Assembly (NCBI RefSeq): GCF_000372865.1
Contig: NZ_KB889965.1
Span: forward strand, 4,113,786-4,177,785
Direction: 5' to 3'
DNA: 64,000 nt
DNA from: Methylosarcina fibrata AML-C10
GTDB taxonomy: Bacteria > Pseudomonadota > Gammaproteobacteria > Methylococcales > Methylomonadaceae
Shown: positions 56,510 to 64,000 of the stretch, piece by piece
Layout of the letters: every line of letters begins with the position of its first letter
Numbering within the stretch: position 1 is the stretch's first letter
Position numbers and translations under genes: made by a program
Notes under the pieces: model-generated
The model's input: the letters and a program-made list of their open reading frames with translations, nothing else
The model's database searches: none
What the model was told of the DNA's origin: nothing

Positions 56510-58429
56510 TTAAAGCGGCGGCCTTACCCGCAGTTCCGGTTCCGGAATCGCTTTAAAAGCGCTTTGTGCTTCCGATGTGCCGAGGGTTTCCATCAATTGC
56601 TTCAAGGCGTCCATTGCTTTCCGAAGCGCTTCGGCCTGCTTTTCTGTAAGCGGCTCTTCGAAGCCGGGAGGAAGAGCCTGATCGGAGTTGTCGTTGCCAT
56701 CGGGCCGCACGGCATTGGCGATAAGCCGGTCAAAGTCGGTCGCATAAGGCCAGCCGGGACTCATGGCGCGCAGGATTCCGGGACTTCGCGCTTCGAGCAT
56801 TTTCAGCAGGGTGCACAAGCGGATGAACCGTTGATCGTCCCAGCCTTTGGCTTGGGCGCCGTCGGTACGGGCCGTGAGATAGTAGGATATGAGTGCGCCG
56901 GCCGCGTCTTCGCCCCGCGCAACGATACGCTCGATAATGGCCTGTTCCATGTCCAGATTGAGACCGCCTTCGTTGTCGTTGAGTCTCAGCCGTACAATCC
57001 GGTCGCGTACGCCCGGCATTCTCGACAGCGTGTTGTCGTTCCAGTTTTGCATGGTCGAAAGGATCGCCGACAGGAATCCGCCGAACCTGGCGGCCGAGGG
57101 CGTTTTGTCGTCGAAGAGATTCCAGCGTTCTCCATAGCCCTTACTGTAGTCCTGGGGTAGATAGAACGGATCGTCTCGATCATCGATTTTCGGTTCCAGA
57201 TTGATGCCGAATGTCGGCCAAAGCGGCAGTAATCCGTCGAACAGATGAATGGGAAAATTCGAGCTGATGCCGCCGTCCGAGAACCAGCAGCGGCGAAAAT
57301 CGATTTCCTCCGCAGGAACTTCGTAATTATCGATCGCCCACATCGGCACGGCGGAGAGCAGGAACGGAAAACTGAGGCTCATGCGGGCTGCCAGCAATAC
57401 CGGAAAATTTCTCGGCTCCGGAATCTCCTTAAGCCCTCTTTGTTCAGCCGCTAGCAAATAAGGATCGGTTTTTTTCTGACTTTCATCGATCTTGCCTTTC
57501 CCGGCGTGTTTTTCCATCCAGTCCAGCACCTCATCCGGCAGATAAGGTTCCAGTTCCTCCGGTTTGAAAAAAAGCCGGTCGGGATCCGGGAACCGCGTAT
57601 GCTCGTCCTTGGCAACCGCGAAGGGAAATAGGTAAGGACGCCCATGGGCCAGATTGGTCGAGAACATCTGCAAATCGATGGAACGAACCGTGCTTTTGGA
57701 TTGTTTTATCCACTCCTCAGGAATTCCCTTCACGTCCCAAAGCAGGCCGAAAGTCAGCGGCTTGTCGTGCGGGAGCCCGGCGGCGTTCTGGATCAGCGAG
57801 TGCAGCCAGGGCGTCAGCGCTTCTTGTTTCACATCCTTTTCCGACATGCCGTTGCACAATCCGAAACCGTTGCTCACCGTATTGCGGGTGATATCGAGAT
57901 AGACCCAGACGCCGATCGCAACGGCCAGCAGAACCACCAGCAGAAGTGCGGCCGTGATCCAGCCGGAACCAAAGAGGCCGACGGCCAATGCCGCGGCCAC
58001 GCTCGCCAGTGTGGCCGGCCAATAGGCGAACAAGAAACCGCTCAGAATCGCGAGAATGCGCCGGTAGGTGCCTTTGCGATTCAGTGAGTTGACCAGTACG
58101 GAGAACAGGCGCCGCGTCGATCTCTGAGGCTGGAACAGACTCAGCAGCCGGCTGCGGCCGGTGTCGGGCAATCTTGCCTGGAGTTCCTCGGGAAGCTTGT
58201 CCAATAGGTCGAAGCCCTGACGCGAACCGTTCTCCCTGCGGCGGAACTCGGCGGCGGCCGTAACCGCGGCTGCGATGGCGCCGGCGGAAGTGCCGCCGAT
58301 GTTCTTGAAATGGTAGTGATGAGATAAGCGGGTGATCGCTTTGGGGTAGACGATGCCGCTGGTGATGCCCCCTTTCATCACGAGATCGCAAAAGCGATAG
58401 TCGGGAGGTTCTTTGGTATTTTCCGTCAT
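56510..58429 (-). CDS. Patatin-like phospholipase with internal membrane segments
   Basis: This 639-residue patatin-domain lipid hydrolase starts MTENTKEPPDYRFCDLVMKG with the oxyanion loop KGGITSGIVYP. The nucleophile is Ser48 in IGGTSAGAI and the catalytic Asp is in FSDGGISSNFP. Between ~115 and ~170 two strongly hydrophobic helices (WPATLASVAAALAVGLFG; ALLLVVLLAVAIGVWVYL) interrupt the domain and should anchor it in the membrane. ATG 58429 is chosen because AGGGGA lies 8-9 nt upstream; earlier in-frame codons lack coding character. Substrate is unknown. Confidence 0.88.
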   Translation of the reverse strand: MTENTKEPPDYRFCDLVMKGGITSGIVYPKAITRLSHHYHFKNIGGTSAGAIAAAVTAAAEFRRRENGSRQGFDLLDKLPEELQARLPDTGRSRLLSLFQPQRSTRRLFSVLVNSLNRKGTYRRILAILSGFLFAYWPATLASVAAALAVGLFGSGWITAALLLVVLLAVAIGVWVYLDITRNTVSNGFGLCNGMSEKDVKQEALTPWLHSLIQNAAGLPHDKPLTFGLLWDVKGIPEEWIKQSKSTVRSIDLQMFSTNLAHGRPYLFPFAVAKDEHTRFPDPDRLFFKPEELEPYLPDEVLDWMEKHAGKGKIDESQKKTDPYLLAAEQRGLKEIPEPRNFPVLLAARMSLSFPFLLSAVPMWAIDNYEVPAEEIDFRRCWFSDGGISSNFPIHLFDGLLPLWPTFGINLEPKIDDRDDPFYLPQDYSKGYGERWNLFDDKTPSAARFGGFLSAILSTMQNWNDNTLSRMPGVRDRIVRLRLNDNEGGLNLDMEQAIIERIVARGEDAAGALISYYLTARTDGAQAKGWDDQRFIRLCTLLKMLEARSPGILRAMSPGWPYATDFDRLIANAVRPDGNDNSDQALPPGFEEPLTEKQAEALRKAMDALKQLMETLGTSEAQSAFKAIPEPELRVRPPL

Positions 58430-58649
58430 GGTGCGGTCCCCTAAGTTCTCAGGTGGAAATACCTTATTACTCTTTTTAATCCGGTTGTCAAGAATCATTT
58501 TAAATACTAGGGTCTGTTTGATGGAGTTCGGCTCGGCGAGAAAAGCGTATGTTTTATGCAAAAATTGAAAGAATGCAGAATTTAGTTTGAGTGATAGAGA
58601 GAAGGCCAGAACTTGGCGAGAAAATGGGTAAAACATCGATACAGGATAG

Positions 58650-58684
58650 TTATTCACAATAACTGTGGATAACCCTGTGGAGAA
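58650..58684. promoter_or_regulatory. DnaA-box cluster beside AT-rich DNA
   Basis: TTATTCACA (58650-58658) and TGTGGATAA (58664-58672) are perfect matches to TTATNCACA on opposite strands, and TGTGGAGAA (58676-58684) has one mismatch. They are followed by a strongly AT-rich stretch (about 58700-58800). Boxes plus AT-rich DNA resemble an origin or DnaA-regulated promoter. No replication gene is nearby. Confidence 0.5.
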
Positions 58685-59362
58685 GTTCGAGATAAGTCTT
58701 CCCAGGCCCTGTAATTGTTAAGTTTGAGTTAAATTGTACGATTTTTATTCAAATAAAAACTATTTAAAATCAATGAATTATAAAATAACTTTAAAAATGG
58801 CCAATAAATTCTGACCGTGAGTAATTTCTACGATTAATTGTGCATAAAGTGAAAATAAATTTGGCAATGAGCTTGTATTTTTCTCATTTTGAACTATCGC
58901 CATTAACAAGTCGGCAATTCGTTTCGTGATTAATCCGGGGCTGAGTCGTAGCGGCGGAGACAATCGGGCGAGATTGCGCAAGACGGCCGTCGCAGGAGCC
59001 AGGTTGTGCCCGCCAAACTCAGGTAACCGGAATGCCGGTCGGGTCGTACCGGCTCTTGCCTCGTGGATGAGCGGGCACCGGTCAGAATGCAGGATATCGT
59101 GCAGCGGGAAGACTTCCTTTGCCATCAGGCGGCCTTGCCTTCGGACGACAGGGGCCATGCTCATGGCGCACGAGTGAGGCGTTACGATGCGGTTCACCCG
59201 GTAGTCCTTGGTCATCCTGCCGTCGTTCTCGAAACCTGCGGCGAGCAATGATAATCCGCATTCGGAAATTTTATCCGTTATATTGTGGTTTATTCTGATG
59301 AGCTCTTGTCCGGCAGAGCCCAGATCGCGTCGGGGACCGGGTCAGGGCGAAGGTTGCGCTCC
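58685..59362. other. Gene-poor region with one doubtful open frame
   Basis: After an AT-rich start (58700-58800) the sequence changes to GC-rich around 58930. A minus-strand frame (58778-59248, up to 156 codons) includes TKDYRVNRIVTPHSCAMS and ends in an AT-rich hydrophobic stretch. It matches no family I recognise. It may be decayed coding sequence from the accessory DNA that follows. No RNA gene was seen. Confidence 0.3.
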
Positions 59363-59784
59363 ATGGCTTCCCGGAACAGCCTGACGACCGGCCACGGGCG
59401 GGCAAAGCCACCAGCCCGGACGGCAAGATCAACCTCGACCTTTCCCCGCCCGGTTCAAACGGCCCCGGCACCAACCCGGAACAGTTGTTCGGGGCCGGCT
59501 ACTCGGCCTGCTTCGGCGGCGCGATCGGGGCAGCCGCAGGCCTCGCGAAGATTGTGCTGAAGCCCGGCAACGTCAAGGTCACCGCGACGGTGAACCTGAA
59601 TCAGGACGAGAGCGGCTTTTTCCTGGACGTGACCTTGAACGCCGAGCTGCAAGGCATCTCCCAGGCGCAGGCCGAAGCGCTCGTCGCCAAGGCGCATACC
59701 ATCTGCCCTTACTCCAAGGCGACGCGCGGCAACATCGAGGTGAAACTGCAGGCGAACGGTCAGGCGGTGCAGGTAACGGCGTAA
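59363..59784 (+). pseudogene. ohr: Organic hydroperoxide resistance protein (Ohr/OsmC family), 5' end broken
   Basis: From about 59405 onward the frame encodes an Ohr protein: SPDGKINLDLSPPG, GTNPEQLFGAGYSACF (peroxidatic Cys) and HTICPYSKATRGNIEV (resolving Cys). Upstream, this frame has stop codons and no ATG or GTG. The neighbouring frame from ATG 59363 reads LTTGHGRAK, matching the expected TTGGRDGRA-type start, so a one-base shift near 59404-59409 is likely. The catalytic part is intact but no normal start exists. The gene is probably inactive, or the base should be rechecked. It lies next to a CadC-like regulator. Confidence 0.72.
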
Positions 59785-59840
59785 GTGCCTGCGCTGGATT
59801 GAGCGGGGCGAAGCCGGTTCGCAGATTGCACGTGCCGCCG

Positions 59841-61418
59841 TCATTCCGGCAGCCCTGCCTTTCGCAGACCTTCGGAAAACGTGGCAAGATCGGCCGGTCG
59901 GCGGATCGGGAGCCAGTTCCTGAGATTGGAGATGCGGAGCGTGGGATCGAGCCGGCGCAAATGGTTCATCACTCGGCTCGCTTCGTCTTCTCGGCCGGCA
60001 AGCGCATGGCTTGCTGCGATGATACTGACGACCATCAGGAAACTTGGCAAATTCCTGAATGCTTTCTCCGCCCATGACGACGCCGTGTCGAAGCGCCCGG
60101 CGAACAGATGCGCTATCGCCATTCCGGCCTGCATCCGATACATCTCCGGGTCGAGAGGACTCAGACGCATGGCGCGCGTGAAATGCTCTACGGCGATGTC
60201 GGGATCGCCGTGCCAGACCCTCAGGAAGCCGCCGAGGAACCATGCGGCAGCGAGGTTCGGATTGAGCACGAGGGCTCTGTCAATCAGGGCGATGCCGCCA
60301 TCCAGATCGCCGGAAAAGTGGCCGAGCACGGAACCGCTTCTGGAAAGAGCGACGGCATCGTCCCTGCCCAATTCGACCGCCCGCTGCGCCAATCGAACGC
60401 CGTCGGTAATGTCCTGCAGGTGATGGGTCATCCAGCCGTTGGCCTTGCGCCAGAGATGGCACCACGCCGCCATCGCGTGGGCCGACGCGAAATCCGGATC
60501 GCGCTCAATTGCCTTGATGAACAACGACAGAGCCTCGTCGATGGCTTCTCGGGTTCCCTGATGTAAGTTCCCCGTTCCGCGAAGATAGTAATCGTAGGCG
60601 TCGAGACTTTCGGTGGGTTTCCGCTTTGCGCGTTCGATTTCCGCCTGCTCCAGTTGAGGCGCGAGCGTGCCGACGACCCTTTCGGTGATCTGATCCTGCA
60701 GCTCGAAGATATCGTCGAGGTTGCCCTCGAAACGGTCTGCCCAGATGTGCCCCGAAGTCGTCGCGTCGATGAGCTGTTCCGTGATGCGCACCCGTTTCGC
60801 CGATTTCCGCAGGCTGCCCTCCAACACGTAGCGCACGCCCAAGTCGCGGCCCACCTGCTTCACGTCCACCGCCTGGCCCTTGTAGGTGAAGCTCGAGTTG
60901 CGTGCGATGACGAACAGCCAGCGATTGCGCGACAACGCTGTAATGATGTCTTCCACCACGCCATCGGCGAAATAATCTTGTTTGGGGTCTCCGCTCAGGT
61001 TCGTGAAGGGCAGAACGGCGATGGAGGGACGGTCGGGAAAGGCCAGAGCCTCTGCATCGGCTACGTCCGATGGGGTGGCCGTGAAGGACCCGAAGCCGAT
61101 CGGCGTCGGTATCTCCCTGACCTTGCCGATGAACCGGAATCCCTTGCGGGCCACCGTTCGAAGCAGCCGCTGTTCCTGGCCGCTGTCGCCGATCGCCTTG
61201 CGCGCCGAATTAACGTGGCTGGCGAGGGTCGATTCGGAGACGATCCGCCCCTTCCACACCGTTTTCAGGAGGGCGTCCTTGCTGACGACGTGCTCGCGAT
61301 TCTGCACCAGATAGAGCAACAGATCGAAAACTTGCGGCCCGACGGCAATGGCTTCGGATGCGCGCATGAGTTCCCGACGTTCAGGGTCGAGCACGCAATC
61401 TTCAAATAGATACTGCAT
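59841..61418 (-). CDS. CadC-like winged-helix regulator with TolB-like and TPR regions
   Basis: This 525-residue protein has an N-terminal OmpR-type winged helix (~1-95: VFDLLLYLVQNREHVVSK, LRTVARKGFRFIG). A TolB-like segment (~128-250: SIAVLPFTNLSGDPKQDYFA, YVLEGSLRKSAKRVRI) and TPR repeats (~260-500: AIERDPDFASAHAMAAW, ALVLNPNLAAAWFLGG) follow. There is no clear membrane helix. This layout is widespread in alphaproteobacteria and may have been acquired. ATG 61418 follows AAGGAGA by ~6 nt; a longer frame would overlap the next gene and lacks coding character. Target genes are unknown. Confidence 0.85.
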   Translation of the reverse strand: MQYLFEDCVLDPERRELMRASEAIAVGPQVFDLLLYLVQNREHVVSKDALLKTVWKGRIVSESTLASHVNSARKAIGDSGQEQRLLRTVARKGFRFIGKVREIPTPIGFGSFTATPSDVADAEALAFPDRPSIAVLPFTNLSGDPKQDYFADGVVEDIITALSRNRWLFVIARNSSFTYKGQAVDVKQVGRDLGVRYVLEGSLRKSAKRVRITEQLIDATTSGHIWADRFEGNLDDIFELQDQITERVVGTLAPQLEQAEIERAKRKPTESLDAYDYYLRGTGNLHQGTREAIDEALSLFIKAIERDPDFASAHAMAAWCHLWRKANGWMTHHLQDITDGVRLAQRAVELGRDDAVALSRSGSVLGHFSGDLDGGIALIDRALVLNPNLAAAWFLGGFLRVWHGDPDIAVEHFTRAMRLSPLDPEMYRMQAGMAIAHLFAGRFDTASSWAEKAFRNLPSFLMVVSIIAASHALAGREDEASRVMNHLRRLDPTLRISNLRNWLPIRRPADLATFSEGLRKAGLPE

Positions 61419-61665
61419 TCCGGTTCTCCTTGACGCGTGCAGCGGTCGGGACTTGGCCGACACAAGCCGATGCCATCGGTTGGGGCAAGCAGCGTCGGGA
61501 GCATCGTCGTGCCGGGCCGAAGTCGTCGGACACCATTCGTCAGTGGCTTTCTTGGACGAATAATCAAGTGAAATTAAATCATAATTCAAGCTTGCCTCAA
61601 AGAATTTCGCCCGATGGTTCGGTATTCTGTGCCCACGATCAAACACGTCACCTGCCGCCAGGTCA

Positions 61666-61983
61666 TCATTTAGCGATACTCTGAAAAGCGTACATGGCTG
61701 ACCAAACATCCATATATGCCTCATGGCGGTCCGGATCTGAGACTGTCGATTTGAAATTACGGTAATCAATGTTACGGATCGAGTCAGCCATGACTGTAGC
61801 CACCTCTTCACGGTCAATCCGGGCTCGATAGCGATAATCGGTACCGCCGCCAACCTGGATCTTTGCTTCAGGAAAAAGTCGTTCGATGTCTCCCGCGCAG
61901 CGGGCACGAACCAACAAGGTTTTACCGCTGGGATCGCCCTTGTCGACAATGGATAAAAATGAATTATTAGTGAATAGCCACAT
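61666..61983 (-). CDS. Small hypothetical protein next to hsdR
   Basis: This 105-residue protein begins MWLFTNNSFLSIVDKGDPSG and includes VRARCAGDIERLFP and YRYRARIDREEVATVMA. I recall similar small uncharacterised proteins in many proteobacteria, sometimes beside restriction loci. ATG 61983 is preferred (AGGAG ~9 nt upstream) over an earlier in-frame start. It lies 65 bp downstream of hsdR on the same strand and could be co-transcribed. Function is unknown. Confidence 0.7.
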   Translation of the reverse strand: MWLFTNNSFLSIVDKGDPSGKTLLVRARCAGDIERLFPEAKIQVGGGTDYRYRARIDREEVATVMADSIRNIDYRNFKSTVSDPDRHEAYMDVWSAMYAFQSIAK

Positions 61984-62048
61984 TAAGGATGCTCCTGAAG
62001 AGAAAGAGATGTTATACACCCCTGACCAGAATTTCTAAAATTAGTGTT

Positions 62049-64000
62049 TTAATCTTGAATATTAGGAAATCCGCCTCTCACGCTTTGTTGCCACACATGC
62101 TGGAAGACAAGTTCCGCAATGTGGTCCTTGTCGTCAGATGAGTATGGCGGTTCAGGAAGCGTTTGATAGATATGATCAAGAATGAAGGTTTTGACTTCCG
62201 CCTGGGTTTGCTCTTTTTCGGTCCATTGATCGAGTGGTCCCAGCAGGTGCAAAATGTCGGCCAGCAATTCGCGGCTGACTTCTTTGACCTTCTCCCGCTC
62301 CGTTTTTGACAGGTCTCCGCGTCGGATCAGGTCGAAAATGGCTAGCTGTTCTTCGCTCAAACCTTCTTCAACCGTGCGCTGCTGCTCTTGATCCAGGTTC
62401 TGAATTAACTCCATGACCTGGACAAACGTTTCCTCGATGGTGATGCGATCCTTATCCCGGTTGTAGTCGGCGATAATCTCCTGGTATTTTTTATAATAAT
62501 CGATGCGCAGCGGATTCTTGGCGAGCATCTGGGCAAGCTTTTGCTCAAGAATCTCGAAAATGTCCTGTAATGCTGTCGCTTTTCTTTTTACTTTCTTGGC
62601 GAACTCGTCACGCAGTTTTTCCAAGTCGATCTGGCTCAGGTCGTATTGTTTGCTTTCGGTATGATCCTCACCGGCGGTTTCGGCCTGAATAGCCTCATTC
62701 ACGATCCGGTGCAACTCCTTGAGCAAGGAGGTTACGTCCGCCGTATCGCGTCGCTCCAACAGTTTCTTATAGATGGCTTCGATATTGTCATGCCGTTCCG
62801 CATAAGTAACTACCGAAGGTTCCGTCAGCAATGCCTTGAAACGGCTGAATACCACTCTGGCCAATATTTCAAAGCGTCGTTTGGATTCTTTGCCGCCTGT
62901 GCTTGCGTTTTTGCCAGTTTCGATTTCGGATTTTTCAGCGTGAGCTCCTGCATAAATCGATTCGACCGCATCCTTCAGCAAGGCTATCCGGGCAAAACCT
63001 TGACTGCCCAACAAATGCGAAGGGTCAAAGCCAAGGCTTAGCAAATGCGCCTCGGTCACTTCGATCGCTTCCTGTAGTGCCGCCAGACGTTCTTCGATAG
63101 GCGCGATAATATCTTGCTCGCTATTACCCTCATCTCCCAGAGCATATTGCGCCAGCGCTTCCCGCAAGGCTTTCAGCATCCCGTTGTAATCGACGATCAA
63201 CCCGAAATCCTTGCCGGGATAGCGGCGGTTGGCGCGGGCAATGGCTTGCATCAGGGTATGCGCTTTCATCGGTTTATCGATATACAGCGTCGACAGCGAT
63301 TCCACGTCAAAGCCGGTCAGCCACATCGCGCAGACGATGGCCACGCGGAAAGGATGTCCCGGATCTTTGAAGGCCGACTCCACATCCACCCGCTTGCCGT
63401 CCGGCGTTTCAAAACCCAGTTTCATGCACTTCCGATGCGGGATGATGTCGAAATCCCACTTCTTGAAATCGGCAACTTCGTTCTGCGCTTCGCTGATAAT
63501 GATTTCGATCAGGGTCTGCTCGATCCATTTGGCCTTGGCCAACAAGCGGTCGCGTTGCGCATGGAGTTGCTGGCGTGTCACCTCGTCGCTGGCTGCGTTG
63601 ATTTTGGCTAGCTTGGCCTCGGCCTCGGCACGTACCGCAACGGCTTTGGCTTGCCATAGCGGCTCGATCAATTGCAGCATCCGCGCACAGGTGATTTTAT
63701 CGATGCACACCAGCATTGCCTTGCCGGCTTCCCAGCGTGTCGTGCTATGTTCGACGAAATCGTTAGCGATTTTCAACAAGCGGTCATCGGCGGTAATGAC
63801 CTCGTAATCCTTGCCGAGCAATTTTTCCAACAGCGCTTCCTGATCGGGATTGAGTTCGGCTTTTTCGATTGCTGCGGCGATTTTGTCGTTCAAATCCAGC
63901 TTGGCTAATTGCAGCTTCTCGCCCCGGTTTTCATAGACCAGCTTGACCGTGGCGCCGTCTTCCTCGCTGCGCTTGAAGTCATAACGCGACACATAATCGC
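62049..64000 (-). CDS. hsdR: Type I restriction enzyme HsdR, C-terminal part (5' end beyond window)
   Basis: About 650 residues are visible and the frame runs open through the right edge. The start of the fragment (SRYDFKRSEEDGATVKLVYE) is the region after helicase motif III. The RecA2 motor follows: AMWLTGFDVESLSTLYID, then MQAIARANRRYPGKDFG (motif VI) and LIVDYNGMLKALREAL. The C-terminal ~300 residues are a helical region for binding the HsdM/HsdS complex. The endonuclease domain would lie upstream of the window. HsdR translocates and cuts unmodified DNA. hsdM and hsdS are not in the window. Confidence 0.92.
   Translation of the reverse strand, partial: DYVSRYDFKRSEEDGATVKLVYENRGEKLQLAKLDLNDKIAAAIEKAELNPDQEALLEKLLGKDYEVITADDRLLKIANDFVEHSTTRWEAGKAMLVCIDKITCARMLQLIEPLWQAKAVAVRAEAEAKLAKINAASDEVTRQQLHAQRDRLLAKAKWIEQTLIEIIISEAQNEVADFKKWDFDIIPHRKCMKLGFETPDGKRVDVESAFKDPGHPFRVAIVCAMWLTGFDVESLSTLYIDKPMKAHTLMQAIARANRRYPGKDFGLIVDYNGMLKALREALAQYALGDEGNSEQDIIAPIEERLAALQEAIEVTEAHLLSLGFDPSHLLGSQGFARIALLKDAVESIYAGAHAEKSEIETGKNASTGGKESKRRFEILARVVFSRFKALLTEPSVVTYAERHDNIEAIYKKLLERRDTADVTSLLKELHRIVNEAIQAETAGEDHTESKQYDLSQIDLEKLRDEFAKKVKRKATALQDIFEILEQKLAQMLAKNPLRIDYYKKYQEIIADYNRDKDRITIEETFVQVMELIQNLDQEQQRTVEEGLSEEQLAIFDLIRRGDLSKTEREKVKEVSRELLADILHLLGPLDQWTEKEQTQAEVKTFILDHIYQTLPEPPYSSDDKDHIAELVFQHVWQQSVRGGFPNIQD

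Noticed and set aside
59841-61949. Longer form of the CadC-like regulator starting at 61949
   Set aside because: The added 177 codons overlap the small gene at 61666 and have no recognisable coding pattern. The ATG at 61418 has a good ribosome-binding site and matches the domain start.

Overview
The window reads as a stretch of a gammaproteobacterial chromosome of roughly 53-55 % GC by eye. The nlpD-rpoS order, the prkA-yeaH-spoVR operon, mobB-moeA and a GlgB/phosphorylase-kinase-like/glucokinase glycogen set would fit a type I methanotroph (Methylococcales). That assignment is a judgement from gene style, not a proven identity. No rRNA, tRNA or CRISPR array was seen.

Layout. 0-9 kb is housekeeping and stress functions: the end of a Deg-type protease, an HDOD-GGDEF signalling protein, a GNAT/nitrilase pair, rpoS, an nlpD-like gene without LysM, a membrane DnaJ, and mobB-moeA. 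An intergenic cluster of DnaA boxes follows. 9-18 kb holds a D,D-carboxypeptidase, a GH17 glucanase-like protein, a two-gene operon (FHA-flavin/Fe-S reductase plus PPOX-truncated globin) that looks like a split flavohaemoglobin, and glgB. At 18.1-20 kb a VanX/DdpX-type dipeptidase gene has been cut by an IS630-family element whose end supplies the new stop codon.

The main accessory region is 20.9-33.3 kb. It is a minus-strand defence island: DUF499 ATPase, DUF3780, DUF1156 DNA methyltransferase and a PLD-SNF2 helicase. Three complete PIN-type toxin-antitoxin modules sit between these core genes. The island is bordered by a broken KAP-family NTPase at one end and an IS110-family remnant at the other. 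It also carries a palindromic repeat inside the methyltransferase coding sequence and a 68-bp tandem duplication of the DUF3780 gene end.

33.7-44 kb returns to core functions: a phosphorylase-kinase-alpha/beta-like GH15-fold protein overlapping glucokinase, a Sel1 protein, and prkA-yeaH-spoVR, which in enterobacteria is an RpoS-dependent set. 44-58 kb holds envelope and secreted proteins (a lipoprotein hydrolase, a sigma-54-promoted DUF1003/outer-membrane pair, a seven-bladed propeller protein with an SGNH-like tail), pgsA, a MASE1-PAS-GGDEF-EAL protein and a patatin. 58.6-64 kb is a second accessory stretch: DnaA boxes beside AT-rich DNA, a decayed ohr gene, a CadC-like TPR regulator, and the 3' part of a type I restriction locus (hsdR) that runs off the window.
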